This document shows, in pieces, positions 46,123-57,450 of a DNA stretch of 64,000 nt (position 1 is the stretch's first letter; each line of letters begins with the position of its first letter). The stretch is from Pollenia angustigena. Lineage: Eukaryota; Arthropoda; Insecta; Diptera; Polleniidae. The stretch is from positions 56,668,308 through 56,732,307 of the forward strand of contig OV884056.1 of the NCBI GenBank assembly GCA_930367215.1. Reading direction: 5' to 3'. The notes beneath the pieces were generated by a model. That model was given only the letters and a program-made list of their open reading frames with translations. It was not told the origin of the DNA and made no database searches. Made by a program: the position numbers and the translations under genes.

Positions 46123-46902
46123 GGGCATTTCTCCAGAATGGTCTACCAGGATGAAAAAATAAAATGTTGATTATCATCGTCTTTTATTGTTTATTATTAG
46201 AAAAAAAGTCTATGTTCTTATTAAAGAATGGTTTCCTAGCATATCTGAGCTGTTTTACTTGAGGAAATTGGGCTGGAAACTGGAAAATTTTATAATTTTC
46301 TGTATTTTCTACTTTTAAAGACATTTCTATATACTTATTTTACATGCAAGAAATATGTTATGTTTTCACTCTTTCTTCATAATCTCTCCATTACAATCAA
46401 TTGTAAAACGAGTATTAAGTTTTTTTGTTAAGCAAATTTTAAGACATTTATGGGAAAATGCGTGGAGATAATAATAAAAAAACATATGGAAAAAGTGTCA
46501 CGTGCGTAATGTCACGTGCGTAATTTACAATTTATTTTTTTCTTCGCCAACCCATGCATAGTTGCTTTTGAACAAAACATGATTATAAATGCCCATTACT
46601 AACCTTTATAAAAACATTTTTTCCGAAATAAAAACCTCCTACAATTCACTTACTTTCGCACTTTTCTTACGGTCCTAAAAGGCACTTCTATTTTTGTCAC
46701 GTGAGTAAGTCAACTTTGATTGCATGGCATTTGGGTACCCAGTGCTAAATTGACCAATTTTTATACTTTTTAGAAAGAACTCATCACAAACAATGTAACG
46801 ATTCTAGAATTCATTCTAAAATTCCAATCCACTTCTATTTTTTTAGTATTCAAACACAATAAAACGCGTACAAATGTCGCGTGCATAACCAGAGAAACAC
46901 CC
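46123..46902. mobile_element. 780-bp non-autonomous element with GTCACGTGCGTAA words
   Basis: The ends GGGCATTTCTCCAG and (complement) GGGTGTTTCTCTGG are related. ATAT flanks both sides (46119-46122 and 46903-46906). The word GTCACGTGCGTAA occurs twice in tandem at 46498-46525 and in variant form at 46698 and 46876, always in one orientation. There is no coding sequence. Confidence 0.65.
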
Positions 46903-47189
46903 ATATGCAACTTTTTTAAGAGGTAAGCCTAAGTTTATCCCTTATCTGTGATATTTTAAAATATAAGTATGTATGTATGTCAATGGGTAAGCCTCAAACG
47001 ATGGACATAGTTGTTGTTAATCTAATGTTAATTATCATTATTTAAGTAAATTCTAAATGTAAACTGAATAAAGGAAATTATAGTTCTTAGTAGGAATCAT
47101 ACATGGGGATAGTGTACTCATTTTGAAGTTTCAAAATATGTATTGCAATAATTTTGTTGATGTTGAGTGATGAATGGAAAATTTGCAGC

Positions 47190-47650
47190 CTCACTAAACA
47201 TTAGTGATAGTGATGTTAAAAAATTTTGCACTAAAAAAAAAAATTGATTTAAAATTAGCAATCATCAGTTTATTGCAACTTTTTTGTCTTCACTCATTTG
47301 AGTGCAACTTAAAATGTTGCACTAAATTTTAAATCTAAGACTTGTTTTTAATGATTAAAGCCAATAATCGTTGTTGACAAAGTTTCAATTTGTAAGCATG
47401 TAATGTAAGCAGCTTTTTTGATTGCAAGTTTAAATTTTGCACTATTCGAATTGAGTGCAGATTTTTGCATTCAATCTGCGTTTAGTGATAGTAAAAAAAT
47501 TTGCAGTATAACTTAATTTTTTTAGTGGTATGTAGTTAAAAAATAACAATCAGCACTAAAGCTGGTAAAAAGAGTGCAAACGATTTTTTTTCAGTTTTAT
47601 TGAGTGATAGTGCACTGCTGATTTAAATCAATATTTAGTGCACTACCCCT
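47190..47650. repeat. Block of reiterated TTTTGCACTAAA / TTAGTGCA words
   Basis: GCACTAA or its complement TTAGTGC recurs about ten times in 460 bases, in both orientations. This looks like another non-autonomous element whose exact ends I cannot set. Confidence 0.5.
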
Positions 47651-47739
47651 TACAATGGTAGGGATGGTCAAATTAAAAAAATATACCGATTTTTTTAAAT
47701 AGTATTGATATTTGAGTTTATTGAGTAAAAAAAAAACAA

Positions 47740-48130
47740 TTTTTTTTAGCAAAATTTAAAAATTTTTGTTCATTGAAAAATTATAAAAAGTTGGAAAATG
47801 CAGCTATGCTTATAAATTTTTCTCGTCAGTTAAAAAACAAAGTTGCAAATCAAAAAAGAAATAAGTGATTAAAATCTGTGTACAACTTTTGATATTATTC
47901 ACAAAAGACGAAAAATTTCCATTAAATTAAAGAATTTCATAAAACGCATTATTTGTATGGGAGCCTCCCTAAAAAGTGATAATGGGCAAGTATGTTTAAG
48001 GAAAATGTTAAAAACAAAAACTAATGGAGGTCGGTTATACATTTTATCCCCCTGGGGGGACTCCTTGGCAGTTATGGGGCTTTGTCTTCAATATATTCCT
48101 AGTCTGTATTGCAAATTTTGTATGGAAGCC
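47740..48130 (+). repeat. Dispersed repeat, copy 1 (partner 53930-54420)
   Basis: Shared ordered landmarks are ACAGCTATGCTT, GACGAAAAATTT (here) / GTCGAAAAATTT, GCATGGGAGCC / GTATGGGAGCC, GACTCCTTGGC and ATATTCCTAGTCTGTATT. The block 51370-51480 carries part of the same text in the opposite orientation. Confidence 0.75.
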
Positions 48131-49552
48131 CCCTTCTGTTAAAAACAAATGATGGGAATAAAAAATAAAGTGGAGTCGGTGCAGGGGCTAAATGTAAGAA
48201 TTTCATTAAACCGCCATATTTTTACGGCAGCCCCATAAGGAAAGGAGATAAAAAGCAAATATGTTTTGAGAAAACGTTGAAGACAGAAAACTAATGAAGG
48301 TAAGCAAACGCACACAGACACAAATATTGAAGCTGAATTGATGTATGTAAGAAACAATAGTTCTAAAGAAAAAATTCGCATCAATGCAGTTGTTTGATTT
48401 TTATTTTAGTTAGATTTTGTTAAATATGAGGTTTAGAGAAAATTTGTTCAGACAAAAGTTGTTGGAAGCTTCACTAATAACAACTTCTTAGTAAACGATT
48501 TTTATGTAAAATTAGTATTTTTACGATTTTTCTCAAACTTTGTTTTTTATTATTACCCACCGAACTGGAGGGCGAGAGAATGGAAAAATAGAAAACAAAT
48601 ATGGTCCATAGTGTTCTCCTGTCCATCTTCTTTTATCCGGCGTTGCTAACTATACATACATCTACAACGATACTGAGAATGCCTGGCATATCAAATATTT
48701 TACTGACGCAAAATGTCGACAATTCAGCTAAAACTTTACAGGATTGGATTTTTTTCTAAAAGTTTTGTATATCTTGTATGTTTTGTATGTAGGAAGCAGG
48801 TTCTTTATTTATGTCCTTTTTTATTCAAAAAACTTTTTAAGAATATCGAATTCTATTGTCGTAAATAAATATCGATATATGGGTATTTTAAATAGCGGCG
48901 ATATATCGCAACCTTACACAGACAAAATTATTGGCAGTTTTTTTTTAATTAATAGTGATTTTTGAATTTTACAATAAATTTGATTACGTTCTTAATTGAT
49001 TGAATTAAAAAAAAACATTTTCTTTCAATTAAAATTTTACTTGTTTTTATGCTTAGTTTTAATTATAAGTTTAATTGAATCAATCAACTCGGTTGTTTGA
49101 ATTGAACACTTTGTTGCTTTCTCCTTGCTTTCCTCCCTCATCAACAGTTTGCGAAAAATGTTACAAGTGCAACCAACATCTTTATAAATTTATTGTCTTT
49201 GCTCTTACATGTACATTAGACTGGTCGCATTTTTTTTTTTAAATTTAATTGTTTGCGCTGCTTAAAATATGAGGTTTGGTGTAAGAAATCATGATCTAAT
49301 TTTTCAGGTCAATCCGACGGTGCCTAGCCGTGCCGGGTGGGGCCCAAAGTTCCCCATATTATAAAAAAAATTTTTTTCTATCAGATCTTTATAGTTATAC
49401 TAGTAGAAAAATATGGCTTCGTTACGATCTTCCGCAGAGAAAGTACTTCAATGTGCCAAATTTCAGCTTCCTATGTCATCAGATGGCTTCAGAAAGTTGA
49501 GGAAAGAATAGGACATACATGCCAACATCCTGACACTAAGAAATTATATATT
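48131..49552. other. No gene recognised; repeat patches
   Basis: 48866-48914 (ATATCGATATATGGG, GGCGATATATCGCAACCTT) is a diverged relative of 53283-53345. From 48918 the text ACACAGACAAAATT begins an AATTGATT-rich stretch matched by 52740-53226, which ends TTTTTTCTGTGT. The two may be the ends of one AT-rich element. No gene. Confidence 0.45.
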
Positions 49553-49560
49553 GTATAGAT

Positions 49561-50453
49561 TAGAGTTTGCTAAAAACCGTAAAAATGTAAAACCTCGGTT
49601 TCGGTTTTAAAATGATTAAAACCGTCCGGTTTCGGTTCGGTTTTCGGTTTTGAAAATATCAAAGTTAAATTCTTACATAAACATATATATTTTTTTTGCA
49701 AGTTTTTTAATTGTTTCAATTCAGGTACTTTTATTCGCCCTTAAGTGTATACCTGGACCTGGCCAGGCATTTTTTGACTTTTTTCTAGTTTTTTTTATAT
49801 AATTATTAAGTATATTAGAACGAAACTTTATGTATTCCTCAATTCCGCAATTGGCCAAATGAAAATTTTGTGCATATTGTATCCACCTGGGCCTGGTCAG
49901 GCCCTTCCCTAAAATATATGTACTGCAGTAAATAAAATCAAAATAAATCGTTTCAAAAAGCATACACAACACATAAGAATTCTTCCTTTTCTGTTTTTTC
50001 GAAAAATTATTTTATTTCCCATCAAAATGTTCCTGCTATAGCTATAAAACTCCATACATATAAAAGTAGTCCCAGCCTTGCCCAGGGGTTCGTTAGTGTG
50101 AGTTTTTTCTATAGCCACAAGAATCTCCATACAAAATTCAAGTGGCCCAGGTGGCAGTTTATGCCTCACAAATAAGGTGTGTACTTAAGAGTTATAAAGA
50201 GAACATTTGTTCTTCTTAGTACTTATTTTGAATTTTAAGAATTTTGAAATACCTTGTCATTGTTGAAAGCTGTTATGTATAAAGTTTTTGTATATTAAGT
50301 ACGAGTATGAGGTTTAATTTACAATTTCTTCAAGCATAAATACATTGTTAAAGTTAAAGCTAAAACCGAGGTTTTTTGTCGGTTTTCGGTTTCGGTTTTT
50401 GGGCATTTAAAACCGCGGTTTCGGTTTCGGTTAAAACCGAACAGCAATCCCTA
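49561..50453. mobile_element. 893-bp non-autonomous hAT element with CGGTTTCGG-rich ends
   Basis: The termini TAGAGTTTGCT and AGCAATCCCTA are near-complements. The 8-bp duplication GTATAGAT is perfect (49553-49560 and 50454-50461). CGGTTTCGGTTTT words are reiterated at 49593-49650 and 50366-50435. The middle (49740-50160) repeats CCTGGACCTGGCCAGGC-like text without a long frame. Confidence 0.95.
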
Positions 50454-50623
50454 GTATAGATAGATTAACATATGAGCCGTTTATTTTGAAAGTGGCATAA
50501 GTCATTTCGGTTTTTAAGTCGAGATATTTAAGGGTTTGCGTTTTAACACGTTTAAAAATATGAATGCTAACTTTCGAGAAGATTCACTTGTATTTGATAC
50601 ATCATGATAATGATATTTTTCTC

Positions 50624-50685
50624 AGTATTATTATTATTATTATTTATTATTATTATTTATTATTATTATTTATTATTAACTCGAT
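50624..50685 (+). repeat. (ATT)n / TTATTATTATTA microsatellite
   Basis: Interrupted ATT trinucleotide repeat of about 60 bases. Confidence 0.95.
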
Positions 50686-50748
50686 TTTTTTTGAAAAAGT
50701 GACTAATGCCACTTTCAAAATAAACGGCTCATATGTTCGCACTCAAAA

Positions 50749-51160
50749 ACGCTTTAGCTTATTGAAAAACTAGAAAAAAACTGAAATTCCGCAATAAAAT
50801 TTACTTTAAGAAAGTTAAAACTTTTTTCTTTATGTTGGCTTTGGTTTTCGAGATAACCGTTATTTCGAACATTAAGGAGGTTGCACAACATATGTTCGCG
50901 TAACTCAAAAACGATTTAGTTTATTGAAAAACTAAAAAAAACCGAAATTCCGCAATAAAATTTACTTTATGAAAGTTAAAACTTTTTTCTTTATGTTGGC
51001 TTTGGTTTTCGAGATATACCGTTATTTCGAAAATTAAGGAAGTTGCACAACATATGTTCGCGTAACTCGAAAACGCTTTAGTTTGTTGAAAAACTAAAAA
51101 AAAAACCGAAATTCCGCAATAAAATTTACTTTAAGAAAGGTAAAACGTTTTTCTTACATG
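50749..51160 (+). repeat. 162-bp satellite, about 2.5 units
   Basis: ACGCTTTAG at 50749, ACGATTTAG at 50911 and ACGCTTTAG at 51073 mark three unit starts exactly 162 bases apart. Shared text includes TTGAAAAACTA, TTCCGCAATAAAATTTACTT and GTTGGCTTTGGTTTTCGAG. A diverged single unit is at 53790-53900. Confidence 0.93.
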
Positions 51161-51600
51161 CGCAGTCGTTTTAGAAAAATAATTTTTTTTCTGGAAAAAA
51201 AATAATTTTTTTATTAAAATTTCGGAATTTTTGTTTTTAAAACAACTTTTGATTTTATGTATTCACAAAAGATGTGGCGGTTTAATAAAATTCTTAAATT
51301 AATTAAAATTTTTCGTCTTTTGTGAATTGTTGTGTTGTTGTTAACAGATTTTAATCATTTATAGCTTGTTTTGTTTGCAATGTTGTTTTTTATATGTCTG
51401 CATAAAATTAGAAGCATAGCTGAATTTTTCAATTTTTTATGAATTTTTAAAAACAAAAATTCCGAAATTTTAATAAAAAAATTATTTTTTTTAAGTATTT
51501 TTATAATCAGGCTTAAGTTCATCAAATTAAATTTTCATTAAATTATTTTTATGAAGAAAGGAATTTTACAACACGAAAATTAGTTAAAATTGTTATTGAT
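51161..51600. other. Repeat-derived non-coding sequence
   Basis: 51161-51250 and 51410-51490 form an imperfect inverted repeat (AATTTCGGAATTTTTGTTTTT and its complement). The left part matches 53875-53960 (CATGCGCAGTCGTTTTAGAAA). Confidence 0.6.
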
Positions 51601-51611
51601 AATTTTTCATT

Positions 51612-51725
51612 CTTGACGTGACTGGGGCTCGAACCCCGGCCGGCAGGTTACCATGACATGTTTCGATCGCAACCACTCGATCTCCTCAGATGGATTTGCC
51701 GTCTTACACTCGCAGCCATCGACGA
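51612..51725 (-). mobile_element. tRNA-related SINE-like unit
   Basis: On the minus strand, GAGATCGAGTGGTTGCGATC (51689-51670) resembles the D-arm / A box of a serine or leucine tRNA. CGGGGTTCGAGCCCCAG (51638-51622) is a perfect T-arm with B box. The spacing between them is about right for a class II tRNA, but no acceptor stem closes. It is a SINE head or tRNA pseudogene. Confidence 0.65.
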
Positions 51726-52140
51726 CTGCTGACGTCAATAGTCAAACATCAATCCTTAAACCAACTTGTATTTGAACCTTTGGTAGATCGAAATTTGCTT
51801 TTCTAAATAATTATCCATTTTTAATTGATTTACGTGTTTTTTCCTTACTTCTGCTTTCTCGTACTTTTGTCAAGAATTCTTCTTGAAGTCGAAAGTACAT
51901 TTTTTGTTTGTTTTTTCATTTTTGTCGTTCTATTTTGTTGACATTTTTTTTAGCACAACTTGAAGGACAAATGAACACATAGAGCTCGTGCCTTTGCCTT
52001 AACAATAATCAGTATTGTAGTTATTTTGTTGAACTATTTATGGTAGTAGACTACTATTAATTATTTTATAGTAAACATTGTTCCTTTTTTGTATTCATTA
52101 ATCATTTTTATTTGTTCTAAATAAAAATTAACAAAATATT
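51726..52140. other. No gene recognised
   Basis: No motif or frame of interest. Confidence 0.45.
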
Positions 52141-52143
52141 ATA

Positions 52144-52335
52144 ATGGCGATTTTTTTTAATTTTTGGCGGATTTTAGGGATTTGGAACAAATTTATTTTT
52201 TAGGACTTAAAAAAAATTTTGTTAATAATTTAAAAAAGTTTTAATTTTATTTAAAAAACTGAAAAATAAAGGCTTTGGCGATTTTTGACTTTGAATTTGG
52301 CGAAAAAGGTCAAAATCAGTCTGACAACCCTGACC
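52144..52335. repeat. TGGCGATTTTT-reiterated hAT-like right end
   Basis: GGCGATTTTT/GGCGGATTTT words recur at 52146, 52167, 52277 and 52298. The block ends CTGACAACCCTG, almost the same terminus as the element ending at 39338. No left terminus or 8-bp duplication was found. Confidence 0.5.
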
Positions 52336-53383
52336 ACCACCAATGTCAATAATGAGCCTTCATGCATATGTATATTATGCGTAAAATAAAAAATCGCCTT
52401 GTGGCTGACCCCATTGTTGACGGTGGTTATGGTCCCAATCGAAATTTGGTGTTTATTTTCTTTGTTTGTTAATTCTTGAATTATTTTGGCGTCATTTCAT
52501 GTTGTGCGTTTAAAGTGAATAGGTGAAAAAAGTACAGCCAAATTACACAACAAAAACAGTTGAAGAATCAGAGTTATTCTACAATTTTATACAAAGTTGT
52601 ATGTATGAAATTCCTTTGTCAAAAAAATCTTCAAAAATTTGTACAATTAAGCATGAGCTATTACAATTAAACAAATAAAACAAGTTATTTTTAAACCATA
52701 TTTAAATAAAACATATATTTTAAATATAATTATTTTGATTCATTTAACCATCAACTGAATTGATTTAACAAACTTATTCAATTAACAATTTGTTTGATTG
52801 AATAATTTGCGTAATTGAATTTAGATTGTATTTCAAATACATACACTGTTTAATTTATTCAATTAAAAATTTTATCGATTTAATGCAAAAATTCAATCAC
52901 TGTTTTAATCAATACAATTATTAAAATAATTAATTTTCTGTATTGTAATCAATTAAGTTAGTAATTCATTCAATTAAAATATTGATTTTTTTTAAATTAA
53001 TTTGTTAATTCATTCAATTAAAATATTGTTTAAAATTAATAATTTTTTCAATTATTTTTGTAATTAAAATGTAAAAACTTTTTAATTGGAAAAAATCCTT
53101 GTTTTGCAATTTTTGCAAATTTGAGTATTTGGTATAATCATTTCGGTGATAGGTGCAAAATGAAAAAAGTTTTTGCTTGTTTCAATTATTTTGGTGATCA
53201 AAACCTTTCTTTACTTTTTTCTGTGTAGGACAACAAGGTTCTATTTACACCTAATTTACATGTCAGCTAGAACCTTGTTGTTCTAAGGTCGCGATATATC
53301 GATTTTTATTTTTTCAAATATTGATACATATTTTAATACATCGATATTTATTGCCCATCCCTAGTTCTTAGGAGACACCTGCA
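52336..53383. other. AT-rich non-coding sequence with a hairpin
   Basis: 52700-53090 is dominated by AATTGATT / AATCAATT words. 53231-53284 contains a hairpin with arms AACAAGGTTCTA and TAGAACCTTGTT. No gene. Confidence 0.5.
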
Positions 53384-53929
53384 GCCGTATTCTGTAACTT
53401 GCTTAGCTAAAGCTTAATCTCGATCGCTAAAATGCCTTAGAGAATGCAAAAATTAAAATTTTTAGCAATGACATTAAAAGCCAAAATTGCTGCAAATTAA
53501 ATTTTTATGGCATTGTTAAATCTAGCAATGCACGTTACAATTAGGGTTCCCAACTATTTTTGTTGCAATTAAAGTACATTGATTATTAAAGGTTAAGAAA
53601 AAAAAGTACACAGTATAAATATAAAGTACAATTTATTTCTTTTTATTGTTAAATTTAAAAACTTTTTTTTATTGCTTTTCGCAAGTTTTATCAAACAATT
53701 ACACTGTGCTAGAATTTGAAACTTTTTTTTAAACAAGCCGTACAACTGGCGCTTTATCCTAATTCGGGTACGCTGAATCCAATACCGGTTCAAAAACGGT
53801 TCAGTTTATTGAAATAAGTAAAGTAAAACGAAAATCCGCAACAAAATTTCCTTTAAACGTTAAATTTTATTCTAACATGCGCAGTCGTTTTAGAAACATA
53901 ACTTTTTTTTTTGCAACTAAAATAATTTT

Positions 53930-54420
53930 TTAGCAACATTTCGAAATTTATGTTTGCTAAAAATCTATAAAAAATTACAGCTATGCTTCTAATTTTTTCC
54001 AGACATATAAAAAACAAACAAAACAATCTATAAATGATTAACTGCCTGTTTAACGATGTCGAACGTCAACGTTCGCATAGAAAACTACATTTGAAACAAA
54101 AACAAATTTTCGAATATTGTTTTTGTTTTACATATAATTTTCTATGCGAACGTTAACGTTCGAAATCGATGAACTGAATGTAAAATCTGTTAAAAACTTT
54201 TGTTTTTGTTCACAAAAGTCGAAAAATTTTAATTAATTTCAAAATTTCAAAAAAGCAATATTTGCATGGGAGCCGCCTTAAGAAGTGGTGATAAGGGACA
54301 ATTATGTCTCGAGAAATTGTTAAGGCGACTCCTTGGCTGTTATGGTACGTTTTCTTCAATATATTTCTAGTCTGTATTAATCATTTTGTTTGGGAGCCCC
54401 CTTAAGGAATGGAAATCTTG
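53930..54420 (+). repeat. Dispersed repeat, copy 2 (partner 47740-48130), with hairpin insertion
   Basis: It carries the same landmarks as copy 1, interrupted at about 54055-54170 by a small inverted-repeat element. Confidence 0.75.
54060..54162. repeat. 103-bp hairpin element
   Basis: The 25-base arms (CGAACGTCAACGTTCGCATA... at 54060 and ...TATGCGAACGTTAACGTTCG ending 54162) are complementary with one mismatch. It interrupts the repeat copy at 53930-54420, so it inserted after that copy formed. Confidence 0.85.
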
Positions 54421-55279
54421 AAATTTTGTTTTAAATGTTAGTTAACCCTTTCAGACATTAAATAGAACCAGTTTAGATAAAAATCTGAAATTTTCAGTGT
54501 AAGCTAATTTGGGAGTGCTGATTAAGAATCTGGAGTCAGATTACAGGTGGGTTGTCTCACCTGGCCGCAAGGTGTTGTCCAATATATTGGACAAAGTTAC
54601 TCGGTGGACATGTTTTTTCTAAGTAAACTTAAAGCCAAAGGGTGTAATTTATTTAATTTATTTTTTGAATAACCCACTATTTTGTAGCGACCAGTATTTG
54701 TATTTTCCTTAAATATTGGTTAGTGGTTGTGAACATCGCTTGTTTTTTTGTGCTTGATTGAATTTTGCAATGTCTCAGTAGAAAGAAATACATTTTGCTT
54801 TGAATGGATTAATTTGCTCGTCCAAGTTAATATTTTCCTACACGGGCAACTGGTAATTACGGACCATTATAAAAAATACACGTATTTCATCAGCGCTGGA
54901 TGGTTTAAAAGATGACTTGCCCTGCTGAACGGCATATAAAATTGTGTAACATGTGGCATTGTCAAAAAATTATTGTCGATGTATGTACATGTTTTTGGAA
55001 ATATTTAAAATGGAGTTTCTATAATAATATTATCATTTGGCGAAACAAATTCGACTAGTTTTTGATTTCGCATGAGCCTATTCTTTCATACAATAGATTT
55101 TCAGTAAATTTCATTTTGGTGCTTTCATAATTTTTGGTTGTGGTACTTAATCCACAATGTGGGTCAGCTCAATTCTCCTTAGACTTCTTCATCGTCAATT
55201 TCTTCTGGAAATGCTTCATGGTCTTGAACCACAGTTTCAAGAAATTAAGGTAAGGGTAGGTCGAAAGGAGGACGACGCA

Positions 55280-55860
55280 TCAAGGATACAACCTCATTTC
55301 AGTACGATATACACTAGGCCACTACTGGGCCTGTTGTGCACTCCTTAGGAAACATGGGGATTTAGGTGGGTAGTGCTACCACCACCTATTGGGAGGGTAT
55401 TAACGTCTGGCGTTAAGAAACTCAGTTTCCCGGACGTAATTCCTAAGGTTTTCCATTCAGCGTTCCTCAGGGATCCTAAGTCCAACATGACATCGCTTCC
55501 GAGGTGTTTCGATCTTAATTCGACGAAGTGCTGACAGTGGCTGTAAAAGTGTTCAGTGTCTCGCCCTCCTCACCAAACGTTCTAAACTCGTCAGATTATT
55601 GGACTTAAGCCTATTAACTGCTATCGCCCTAATTGCCCTTTGGCTGTCGGTAAATATATTGGCATCTAATTGCCCCATATTCGATTCCATTCATCGCATA
55701 CATTCCGTAATAGCATGGACTTCACCTGGAAGCTTTTGCCTTTATCCGGCAAACGGTAGAATATCTCGGTATCTGTGTTTTCAATATAGACCCTCGTTCT
55801 ATCCCCTAGCTTAGGGCCGTCCAGACGCGTCTGTGCATCAACAGAACCCCACAGGAGTTT
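55280..55860 (-). pseudogene. Non-LTR retrotransposon RNase H fragment
   Basis: On the minus strand, in shifting frames, the sequence reads DAQTRLDGPKLGDRTRVYIE and FYRLPDKGKSFQ, followed by VFQAEVHAITECMRWMESNM and ANIFTDSQRAIRAI. AEv.AI and TDS..A carry the second (Glu) and third (Asp) catalytic acids of RNase H. Downstream stretches encode little that is recognisable. At least two frameshifts make it non-functional. It lies inside the piggyBac-like element, so it inserted later or was captured. Confidence 0.8.
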
Positions 55861-55867
55861 GTACTAA

Positions 55868-55983
55868 ATTCAAGAAACTTACTAAGAGAAAAGCTCATCA
55901 TCTGCTCTAGTATCGCTTACATCAGAAGATTCTTCTAAAAGTTTTAAGATTTCTTCTTCACTAAGTAGTAGTTTAAAAGCCAT
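55868..55983 (-). pseudogene. N-terminal remnant of a piggyBac transposase
   Basis: The ATG at 55983 opens MAFKLLLSEEEILKLLEESS then DVSDTRADDELFSS. This acidic start, with a short leucine-rich helix followed by Ser/Asp, is typical of piggyBac transposases. The catalytic part is missing, so the element could move only with help. Confidence 0.65.
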
Positions 55984-56649
55984 TTCGTAAAATTAACACA
56001 AGTAACACCAAAAACTGCAACCACAAAGTCAATTTGTCCAATATAATGGACGTGCATTTAAAAGCGTCTAAAGGCTATATTATTTTAAAATTAAATGGAA
56101 TTAACATTCTAATAGCTTAAGAACTACTCAAGTAATACTAAAAAATTTTTTTCTAAGTGTAAAATAACATTATAATCACTTAAAATTAGCACTGAAGAGT
56201 ACTATATTTCACAATAGCAAAGGAACTTTTGAAAATCACTCAATTTAACACAAATTAATGAAAAATATCACTTCTAAAACACATGTGTTTAAAGTATAAC
56301 AAACACTCTTTTTATAACGGTAAATACTATAAAAATCGGTTGATTTGCGTCAACTCTACATGACTTCAAAGAGAAAAATTTAAATGTCCAATATATTGGA
56401 CAAAATGCCTGAAAGGGTTAAACGAGTCACTTTTGTGCTCGCGATTTAAAAGCAGGCAGTAATTTGAAAGAGTTTTGCACTTGTGCAGTTATTGTACTCA
56501 AACAAAAGAAACAAGTGAATAGTGCTGTCTGATTATTTTTTTTTTTCGAAAAATCGTCCGGCCAATATAAAAAACATTAAAAAAATGGCCCTGACTAATA
56601 TCAATTAGTTTTTCTAAAAAAAACTTGTACAATAAGTATTATAATTGTA

Positions 56650-57450
56650 CACACAGAAAAAAATACCAATGTTAAAACAACATGGCGAAATGTTGATTGA
56701 GAATCATGGTAAATTTTTGCAAAAGTATGCCCTTTATTTAAATTTATCATTATTTCATATTAATTTTAAATGAAAAATATTAAAATAACCTTAAATCACG
56801 TTTATTTAATATTATTCACTGTTAAAATAACATTGTTCAATATTGAATCCATAAAAACCTGTTTTATATTAAAATCAAAGGCTTATCTTGTTAAAATAAC
56901 ATGCATACACACTTAAGTATGTACATTTTTGTATTTTCATGTTTAAATTATGTTATAAAAAGAAGACAATTCCCGTATTCTTTTAATTAAAATTATTTAG
57001 TTAAATAGTACATCAAGTTTTCAAAGTAGAATGATGACGAAAACCATATCGGGCCATTTTGCTGATGCTTCTGTTAACAAAGGAGATACAAAATAAGTAA
57101 TTATTATTATTATTATTATTCTTTAATAAATGCATATGCTGTCTTCACACTGTTATATCACACTCCAACCAATTTGATTCTACATGAAATTCACGTTGTT
57201 TCAACTTGAAATAACTTTCATTCAACGTGATTCGGATAGTTATTTCAATATACATCACATTTTGTTATAACTTTACTGCAATGTTAAATTAACATGAATT
57301 ATAGTTATTTTAAAAGGAATAAATGTTGTTTGCAAGTTATTGTAAAATCATGTTAAATTAACATGAAACAACAATGAAGCAAAATCACTACTGAAAAATT
57401 TAAAATCAACCTTGTTTTGAACGAATTTACATTGATTTTTTTCTGTGTGT
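56650..57450. mobile_element. ~800-bp non-autonomous element with ACACAGAAAAAAAT ends
   Basis: ACACAGAAAAAAATACCAATG at the left is mirrored by CATTGATTTTTTTCTGTGTGT at the right. ATGTTAAAACAACATG-like words recur inside. There is no coding frame. The flanks do not show a clear duplication. Confidence 0.7.

Larger units (their letters stand above)
47659..53363. mobile_element. Possible hAT-like element bounded by TAGGGATGG and CCATCCCTA
   Basis: The left TAGGGATGGTCAAAT and right GCCCATCCCTA are complementary over about nine bases, and both are followed inward by ATCGATA-type words (right: 53283-53345). Target duplications do not match (TACAATGG against GTTCTTAG). The two ends may therefore belong to different elements, or flanks may have been rearranged by the many internal insertions. 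Confidence 0.3.
54446..56417. mobile_element. piggyBac-like element with TTAA target sites
   Basis: The ends CCCTTTCAGACATT and (complement) CCCTTTCAGGCATT agree in 13 of 14 bases. TTAA flanks both sides (54442-54445 and 56418-56421), the target duplication of piggyBac. A near-palindrome TTGTCCAATATATTGGACAA lies at 54575-54594, with related copies at 56033-56051 and 56385-56402, probably a repeated protein-binding site. A transposase N-terminus remains at 55868-55983. The rest was replaced or interrupted by a LINE fragment. Length 1972 bp. Confidence 0.9.

Noticed and set aside
52144..52335. Complete hAT element ending at 52335
   Set aside because: Only the right end is clear. No CAGGGTTG-type left end with a matching ACCACCAC duplication was found upstream.
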